The notes below the pieces were generated by a model, which was not told the DNA's origin, ran no database searches, and saw nothing but the letters and a program-made list of their open reading frames with translations. Both the position numbers and the translations under genes were made by a program. This document shows positions 6,990 through 12,154 of a stretch of DNA of 12,154 nucleotides, piece after piece (the first letter of the stretch is position 1; every line of letters begins with the position of its first letter). The DNA is from Entophlyctis helioformis (lineage: Eukaryota > Chytridiomycota > Chytridiomycetes > Chytridiales > Chytriomycetaceae): positions 1-12,154 of the forward strand of contig JAHLKH010000446.1 in assembly GCA_025526915.1 (NCBI GenBank), in the 5' to 3' direction.

Positions 6990-7955
6990 TTGCTGTGTTT
7001 GTTTGTTTGTTGGTTTCCAAGCTGACTCGCGACGAAAGCGACATCCCGATCTGCGCGATGCTGGCGCGGCGATTGTCAAGCTTGTGCAGGCATGGATCAG
7101 GCTGCTTGGCCCCCAGTGCCCGCATAGCACGCCCAGCCAGCCATGGCATAGGCTCGTTGGCAAATCCCACAGGTACCCTTACCCTACAGCGCGCCGTTTG
7201 TGTGCCCAGAGCTCAGACCGGTACACCCAAATAGACGCTTGCAGGAAGTCCGCTAAACCCACCATAGCCAACCCGTCACCCTCGAAATTCCGCATCTGCT
7301 CCGCATTGAATGCTTCGCCCCACGTCCCGCCAAGGACTAACCCCCACGTCAAGTTTACCACGTCAGATACAATATGTACAAGATCGCCGCGTATCTGTGG
7401 GTGTCCCACATTCTCGTGCGTTGCAATGGCGCGAGCTGCTGCGAACCGTGCGTCCAAGCCACGCTGCCCGTGCGCTGTGCGGATAGCCACGATCCGCTCC
7501 TCTGTGCACTCGAGCGCAAAGTGCGCAATCTCCAGCGTGCTTCCCAGATCCTCGCCACACATGATGCAGCATGAACCGTCACCAAACGGGTGGGCTGGGT
7601 CGAGCAGGTTGGCATTGATGGCGCGGCGAGCGGTGTAGATGCCGCCCACACGTGCAAGCATCAGGAACCGTGCACCTTCCGAGCGTCGCGGGTCAAAGAT
7701 CGGGTCTCGTATGATATTGGCTGTCTTCTGCATCTGGAACGCAGTGTAGATGGCAGCCGTGTCGCACTTGCTGGCTGACTTGAGCGTGACAGCCAGACCG
7801 TACGCCTTGAGGCGGGGCTTGCTGTCTGGGTCGCCGTCGGGCAGGCCGGGCGTGGCCATGTAGCGGTTGTAGAGTTGGATCGAGCGGCGTGTCCAGTCCC
7901 CAAGACACAAGATGCCATACCCTTTCGAGCTTAAGGCCGTGCGTAGATCCCTCAG
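6990..7955 (-). mobile_element. 3' end of a 5'-truncated LINE-type (non-LTR) retrotransposon
   Basis: The minus-strand body holds the C-terminal tail of a reverse-transcriptase polyprotein (see 7179-7955), then a 3' untranslated part at about 7020-7178 that recurs at 3608-3692. It may end in a (CAAA)-like tail: on the + strand 6995-7012 reads gtgtttgtttgtttgttg. No reverse-transcriptase catalytic core or endonuclease is present, so this is the usual 5'-truncated product. The exact left border, next to the ankyrin gene start at 6980, is uncertain. Confidence 0.65.
7179..7955 (-). pseudogene. Non-LTR retrotransposon polyprotein, C-terminal fragment
   Basis: The frame is open for 258 codons from just after an in-frame TAG (7956-7958) to the TAA at 7179-7181. 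It has a helical segment (RRSIQLYNRY, IYTAFQMQKT), then FLMLARVGGIYTARRAIN. The latter resembles the thumb-to-tail region of LINE reverse transcriptases. A CCHC-type zinc-knuckle-like motif follows, C-x2-C-x11-H-x4-C (CIMCGEDL...EIAHFALEC), as found at the end of many LINE ORF2 proteins. The tail has RAIATHENVGHPQIRGDLVH and ends WVYRSELWAHKRRAVG. No ATG sits at its start and the catalytic domain is absent. It is therefore a truncated relic, although the remaining frame is undamaged and so probably young. An unrelated zinc-knuckle protein is a less likely alternative. Confidence 0.72.
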
Positions 7956-8199
7956 CTATGTCATCCCCCTGGTCCGACACGTCCATGGTGTTGGCTCCAT
8001 AAAGTACGCTGGAACACACCATAGGCAGCCTGAAGAAATGCGCACATTCGCGAGGCGAGTGGACGCAACTGGAGAGTGCCTGAGCGTGGCAGACGCAGAG
8101 ACAGTGTGCAGCGGGCAGCGTGTGTGGCGTTGGTGGCAAAAGGAGAGAGCGAACAGAGTGGCTGTTCAGGATGGCAGGGTAGCCGGGCAAAAAGAAGTT
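7956..8199. other. Gap between retroelement relic and tRNA
   Basis: No gene is recognised. It includes the 3' flank and terminator of the tRNA gene at its right end. No clear target-site duplication or promoter could be picked out by eye. Confidence 0.5.
8189..8193 (-). terminator. Pol III terminator of tRNA-Met
   Basis: The + strand has AAAAA, so the tRNA strand has TTTTT, six bases after the tRNA 3' end. This is a standard RNA polymerase III stop. Confidence 0.85.
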
Positions 8200-8271
8200 G
8201 CTCCGAGTGAGGCTTGAACTCACGACCTCGAGATTATGAGACTCACGCGCTACCGACTGCGCCATCGAAGC
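8200..8271 (-). tRNA. tRNA-Met (CAT anticodon), elongator type
   Basis: Minus strand, 72 nt. The acceptor stem GCTTCGA / TCGGAGC pairs with one wobble. The D arm is GCGC AGTCGGTA GCGC. The anticodon loop CTCATAA has CAT at 8236-8238. The variable region is AGGTC. The T arm GTGAG TTCAAGC CTCAC is perfectly paired. A box (TGGCGCAGTCGG) and B box (GTTCAAGCC) are present. There is no intron. The GTCTCATAATCT loop context and the normal TTC in the T loop match yeast elongator tRNA-Met rather than the initiator. CCA is not encoded, as expected in eukaryotes. Confidence 0.95.
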
Positions 8272-8496
8272 TCCTTCTTGTTGCGATTTTCGCCAATGTC
8301 ATACAAATATTTTTATTTTTGATATCGACGCAAACTGCTAAATGCACGCTTACCTTTGCCACCATTACCAAGCAAGTGCAACGACACAGCTTTGTAGGCG
8401 GAAATGGCAACCTTCCAAGTACCCGCCTCTCAGAGCGCACGGATTCGGCCGATCTTGTCCTAACTTTCGGACGCTTGCGCAGACAGCTGAGCGGAG
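8272..8496 (+). promoter_or_regulatory. Upstream region of tRNA-Met and of the acidic-protein gene
   Basis: A 225-bp divergent gap. It contains one AT-rich block (about 8304-8324, caaatatttttatttttgat), the only such block in an otherwise GC-rich neighbourhood. It could serve either flanking gene. Functional assignment is inference from position and composition. Confidence 0.4.
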
Positions 8497-9081
8497 ATGT
8501 CAAAGGGCAACGGAAAGGCACCGGCCGTCAAGGAGGACGACCATGCAGAGGCGGAAGCAGCAGTGGCCAAGAGCCCCACCGCCGCCGAGCAGCTGCAGCC
8601 AGCCAAGCGAGCCGACAAGGGCAAGCAGCGGGCTGTTGTTGACGAGCCAGCAGCCGACAACCACGACGATGACGACGATGAGGACGACGATGACGACGGC
8701 GATGCGGATGCCGAGCCAGGATCTCAAGAGGAGGATGAGGAGGACGACGACGAGGAAGCACAAGAAGAGGAGGAGGAGGAGGAGGAGGAGGAAGAGGAAG
8801 AAGACCTTGAGGACGAGCTGGCAGGGCTCCTCGAAGAGGCAGAAGAGAACGGCGACGGCAGCGACATGGTGCTGGGTCTGCGCTCTGGCTACAACCCGCG
8901 GCTGGGCTCGGCAGCGCGCCGCTTCGATGCCGAGCAGCCGCATCGGCTTGGCGGATCGGGCTCGGGGTCGGGATCGTCTGGCACCAAGCGATCGACAGCG
9001 GCATCTCAAGGCAGCAGCAGCAGCAGCGGTGGGGGCAGCGGCAATGGGGGAGGCAGCCCAACCAAAAAGCGGCGAACTTGA
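8497..9081 (+). CDS. Highly acidic low-complexity protein, probably nuclear (194 aa)
   Basis: Single open exon from ATG 8497 to TGA 9079-9081. Order: a charged start (MSKGNGKAPAVKEDD), a basic patch ADKGKQRA, an Asp-rich run (about 54-69), an almost pure Glu run (about 86-104), then a more ordinary segment DMVLGLRSGYNPRLGSAARR (about 126-145). The end is Gly/Ser-rich, with a terminal KKRR that could be a nuclear localisation signal. The composition resembles histone chaperones and other acidic chromatin or nucleolar proteins. I cannot match a named family: the segment after the acidic run does not clearly fit the CHZ histone-chaperone motif. The intact frame through 150 bp of Glu/Asp repeats argues it is a real gene. 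It is convergent with the HP1-like gene. Confidence 0.6.
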   Translation: MSKGNGKAPAVKEDDHAEAEAAVAKSPTAAEQLQPAKRADKGKQRAVVDEPAADNHDDDDDEDDDDDGDADAEPGSQEEDEEDDDEEAQEEEEEEEEEEEEEDLEDELAGLLEEAEENGDGSDMVLGLRSGYNPRLGSAARRFDAEQPHRLGGSGSGSGSSGTKRSTAASQGSSSSSGGGSGNGGGSPTKKRRT

Positions 9082-9263
9082 TCTGTGGAGTGCATCGAAT
9101 ACATCTGCCTAGTCTGCCATGGTATGAACGGGCCGCGATTCATTCTGTGATCATTGGAACCACCAGCATGCGAGTGCGTTCCTGGGAGCGTGTGTTGCAA
9201 CATGCACTTTGGTACTGGGAATGCGAGTGCGAGTGCGGATGGCGGATGGCAGATGCGATTCAA
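9082..9263. other. Convergent gap between acidic-protein and HP1-like genes
   Basis: 182 bp of presumed 3' UTR sequence. Only a minor gcgagt / ggcggat short repetition (about 9221-9248) is visible. Confidence 0.5.
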
Positions 9264-11105
9264 CTAGAGAAAGGTCAAGTGCTGCTCGTAATACTTGAGC
9301 ATCTGCAGTCATGCCAAAAGCACGTCGGTCAGGTCCCGATCGCAGCCATGCAACGCAGCAAGCACGCTTGACACGGTTACCTTTTGGGGAAACTTGACAT
9401 ACGCAGTTTCGGAGGGGATCTTGAACTTGTGGCCGTCCGCCAGCGTCACATACGCCTCAAGATTCGAGCCGTTCCTGCCGGCATCTGCCTTTGGGACCTT
9501 TTGCAGGTTGTCGATGCTTTCCACTTTCTCTTCCCACATTTTCAACTGTAACAGGCTGTGGGGGATGGTGCTCATGGCCTCATACTCGTCAAAGATATCC
9601 CCAGTGTCTACGTTCGAGACACCAACCGCGTGGTTTAGCATGCCTGCTTCCTTGCTTGGCTGCATCGGGCCGACTGCACGTTGGCCATGGCACGCTTACC
9701 TTTCCGCTTCTGTGAAGAGACTGCGCCATTCGATTCGTCTTTCTTGGCTGTTTTGGAAGAGGCTGGAGAGGCAGTTGACCCTTTGGCTGCTAGCTTGGCT
9801 GTTCACAAAGCACTCGTCTGTCAGCATGTGGCAGTTCAACCACGCCGTTCAAGGTTGTCGCTATGCATAGACAACGCGGTGACGTATCCGGCTTACGCTG
9901 AGTATGCCAAGCACCAATTCGACCAATGCAAGAGATGCAACAGACCCGAGTCAGTACTCCATAACCACCCAACATCACCGTTGGCAAGCAACGCACTTTT
10001 TTGACAGTAATCTCCTCGTCAGACTCTGACCCTCTAAGCTCCTCGCCTTTGCCCGCCTTGCTTCCTGTCGAGAGCCTGGCTGACGATGCATTCGACAGAC
10101 GGGCCGATTCAACCAGGGGACGCTTGGGGGTTTGCTTGCGCGACTTCAGATAGGCAGCAATGATTTCGGGAGCCTGGATCACAGCCGTGGTCAGTCCAAT
10201 ACCAAGCAATGCATGGCCGAGCAGACATTCCGAGAGTGCGTGTGTCTTGCCTGCATGTCATCTGTTGGCCATGTCCAGCGGCAAGAGCGATGAGTGCCAG
10301 CAAGATCACACATGCCAGGCTATGGATTGACGCAGCAGCAACGAACCTTCCCATGCCCATGAATTCTCTGAATCGGGATAGTCCTTCCACTTGACCAGGT
10401 ACTCGGTCTTGCCTCTCTGCAAGGCCAATGCGCATGCGGCAGGAACCGGCGCAGATGGACGGGGCGGACAGACACAGTGCATCAGCAGTGCTAGCCATGG
10501 TAAGCCTTGAAATGGCTTCGGCGAACGCGAGATATGGGCAGGCGACAACAGGCAAGGCGGCGACGAACCCTTTTGCGGTGGTCGAGGATTCGCTCCACCT
10601 CATACTCCTCTTCGTCGGCGTCCTCGTCGTCGCTGCGGCCCTCGTCGGCGCCATCCACAACGTCGTCCTTGAGCTGTTCGCCCGCTCCCTCGTCGTCTTC
10701 GTCTTCGTCGTCGTTGTCAAGAGCAAACGAGTGCACCTTGACGGATGTCTTCTTGCTTGTCGCCGCAGCGCTCGAGCGGATGCCCTTTGCCCGGTTGCTC
10801 GCGGTGTTGCGTGTGCTGGCGGAAGCGTCAGATGCGGTCGAGTGGGCAGCAGTGCCGCGGGGTTGAACGGCGCGACGGTGGGTGGCGGGCGAGTCGGCTT
10901 CGTCGTCAAGAACCTGCTCCTCCTCGTCGCCGGCGGCGGCGGCGGCATGGGCGTTGCTGACAAAGGCGTCGCTGTGGTCGTCGTCGGAGAGTGTGTCGGC
11001 TTGGCGGCTGCCCGTGCTGGTGCGCTGGCTGGCGGCTCTGAAAATGCCGTTGCCGCTGCCGCCGCCGCCTCCACTTCCGAGGGACCGCTTGCGCTGGTTG
11101 GCCAT
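9264..11105 (-). CDS. HP1-like protein: chromodomain plus chromoshadow domain, multi-exon
   Basis: HP1-type proteins bind methylated H3K9 through the chromodomain and dimerise through the chromoshadow domain to build heterochromatin. Exon 1 (11105-10569, 179 codons) has a Ser/Gly/Ala-rich and acidic start, then begins the chromodomain at EEYEVERILDHRKR. Exon 2 (from 10416) continues RGKTEYLVKWKDYPDSENSW. Together they supply all three aromatic cage positions: Y of EYEV, W of VKW and Y of DYP. Exon 3 (10173-9997) is APEIIAAYLKSRKQ plus a basic hinge. A hinge exon (about 9793-9700) encodes KTAKKDESNG and QKRK. The chromoshadow exon (about 9643-9381) encodes MWEEKVESIDNL ... AYVKFPQK. The last exon (9302-9264) is MLKYYEQHLTFL then TAG. 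The exon 2/3 junction and hinge acceptors are uncertain. With exon 2 ending at 10312 the CDS is 404 codons. Confidence 0.88.
9303..9380 (-). other. Last intron of the HP1-like gene (phase 0)
   Basis: Donor gtaacc after KFPQK, acceptor ctgcag before MLKYYEQHLTFL. Splicing recreates the PQK..L.YYE.HL ending of chromoshadow domains. Reading through the intron instead ends in a non-homologous tail. Confidence 0.9.
10417..10568 (-). other. Intron splitting the HP1 chromodomain (phase 0)
   Basis: Donor gttcgt after HRKR, acceptor ttgcag before RGKTEYLVKW. This restores the chromodomain order of first strand (EYEVERILDHR) then the YLVKWK strand without a frame change. Confidence 0.8.
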
Positions 11106-11244
11106 GTGTGCGATGCTGCTGGGCGCTGTCTGGCTGTTGTCGAGCGGGTCTGTGTCTGAGTCTGTCCGGCTGGCTGTCCAAGTCTGGCGTGCTGGGTGGA
11201 CGTTCAAGTGGACGTGGTTCCGCGTTTGCCGACAAACGTCAACG
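11106..11244. promoter_or_regulatory. Divergent (bidirectional) promoter region, HP1-like / Gln-rich gene
   Basis: 139 bp separate the two head-to-head start codons, so both promoters and 5' UTRs must fit here or overlap the coding regions. The stretch is GC-rich with recurrent ctgtc/tctg motifs and no evident TATA box. Shared regulation is inference from spacing. Confidence 0.45.
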
Positions 11245-12154
11245 ATGAAGCAAAGCTTGTCGGCGAACGTTGCCGCAGACGGCCCGCACGGCGCAGGCAG
11301 CGTCGCAGCCTCCAGCGGCAGCAGCAGCAGCAGACTGCAGGAGCAGCGGCAGCAGCGGCAGCTGCAGGCCCTTGTGCAGTCGCAGCAAGAGTCGCGCACC
11401 AACGCCGAACGGTTCCTGTCGCAGCTTGTTGTGCCTGGCGGCGGACGCGCCGTGCTTGAGTCGCATGTCCACGGCATCCAGGCCCAGCAGATGCAGATGC
11501 AGACGCAGATGCAGACGCAGATGCACGCCCAGCGACACCCTGCCTCGACGCCGTCACTCGTGTCCCACGGCCCCCTCGTCGCCTGCAATCGCGGCCAAGA
11601 AGCTTCACCAGCAGGTGCAGTTCCAGCATCAACGGCCAACGCCAGATCTGCCGTTGCCTGCCCCTGCTTCCAACTCTCGACGACCTGCCGAGCAAGCCAG
11701 GGCACGAGCAGCCGCAGCAACTGCTGCAACAGCAGAAACCACAGCTTGCAGATGCCGCAGCCATTCCATCAGCAGCATCAGCATCGCTACTTCAACGAGA
11801 AAAGATCCAGGCTGTCCGCTGGATTGCCGAATCGTCTGTCCAAGAGCAGATGCAGCCACACACCAGCCGCCGAAAATGAACATGCAACCGGCACGCACTG
11901 AAAGCACGAGCACCGGCCATGGCAATTCTGGGGAGGCCTCTTCAACGCTGCAGATGCCAGCACCTCCAGCAGCAACGGCAGCGGCCGCGACTGTCACTGA
12001 GCATTACGCGCTTGGAATACCGCTTGACGAAAACGACGAGGCCTTTGCAGATGAGCTCGACAAATGGACGGGCATGATGCGGAAAGCCATTCTGGTAGGT
12101 TGGGTCTGTGCGTTTTTGCCTACCAGCCAACCAATGCATCCTTGACTGACTGCC
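11245..12154 (+). CDS. Glutamine-rich protein, 5' part, frame uncertain, runs off window
   Basis: The best start is ATG 11245 (MKQSLSANVAADGPHG). It is followed by Ser-rich and Gln-rich sequence with helix-like heptads (LQEQRQQRQLQALVQSQQ) and a QMQMQTQMQTQM run (about 11490-11525). From about 11550 the most protein-like reading moves to the next frame (AIAAKKLHQQVQFQHQRP). It moves again near 11690 (EQPQQLLQQQKPQLADAAA ... REKIQAVRWIAES, ending TGA at 11877). From about 11876 it returns to the second frame (MNMQPARTES ... LDENDEAFADELDKWTGMM), which ends at a donor gtaggt at 12095. Low-complexity CAG/GCA/AGC DNA makes every frame look open, so the frame changes could be indels, an unrecognised intron, or misjudgement. 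Gln-rich composition would fit a transcription-related protein, but I recognise no domain. Confidence 0.5.

Noticed and set aside
6981..7163. N-terminal extension of ankyrin gene 2 to 7163
   Set aside because: No ATG in the extension, and the DNA belongs to the retroelement 3' region and its tail.
7693..8265. 190-codon minus-strand open frame starting MAQSVARESHNLEVV
   Set aside because: Its first codons are the tRNA-Met gene read as protein, and the rest is an off-frame shadow of the retroelement tail.
10428..11159. 243-codon + strand open frame at 10428-11159
   Set aside because: Antisense shadow of HP1 exon 1: poly-Val/Leu/Ala content comes from the complement of acidic and Ser/Ala codons.

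Overview
The window looks like GC-rich nuclear DNA of a fungus or fungus-like protist. Evidence: spliceosomal GT-AG introns of roughly 55-200 bp whose phases match, a yeast-like elongator tRNA-Met with a Pol III T-run terminator, and eukaryote-only families (DNMT1-type methyltransferase, HP1-type chromodomain/chromoshadow protein, URM1, a non-LTR retrotransposon tail). The short 28-residue ankyrin repeats joined to an F-box-like start are abundant in some chytrid and amoeboid genomes. An early-diverging fungus such as a chytrid is my best guess, as inference only.

Layout, left to right: (1) 1-2813 (+), the 3' part of a DNMT1-type cytosine-5 DNA methyltransferase with five introns. It is recognisable through all key C-terminal motifs, but its frame is broken about ten times by 1-2 base shifts. 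(2) 2986-3490 (-), a complete two-exon URM1 gene, tail-to-tail with the methyltransferase. (3) 3605-3755, a short retroelement scrap. (4) 3818-5392 (+) and 5646-6980 (-), two paralogous F-box-like/ankyrin genes arranged tail-to-tail. (5) About 6990-7955 (-), the 3' end of a LINE-type retrotransposon, ending just before the start codon of the second ankyrin gene. (6) 8200-8271 (-), elongator tRNA-Met(CAT). (7) 8497-9081 (+), a very acidic, low-complexity, probably nuclear protein. (8) 9264-11105 (-), an HP1-like gene with about six exons. (9) 11245 to the window end (+), a glutamine-rich protein divergent from HP1 across a 139-bp gap; its frame is uncertain and it runs off the window.

Two chromatin-silencing genes (DNMT1-like and HP1-like) lie about 6.5 kb apart, but no operon-like relation is implied. 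The most notable observations are the frame-broken methyltransferase beside cleanly open neighbours, and retroelement sequence lying directly 5' of both ankyrin paralogues in opposite relative orientations.
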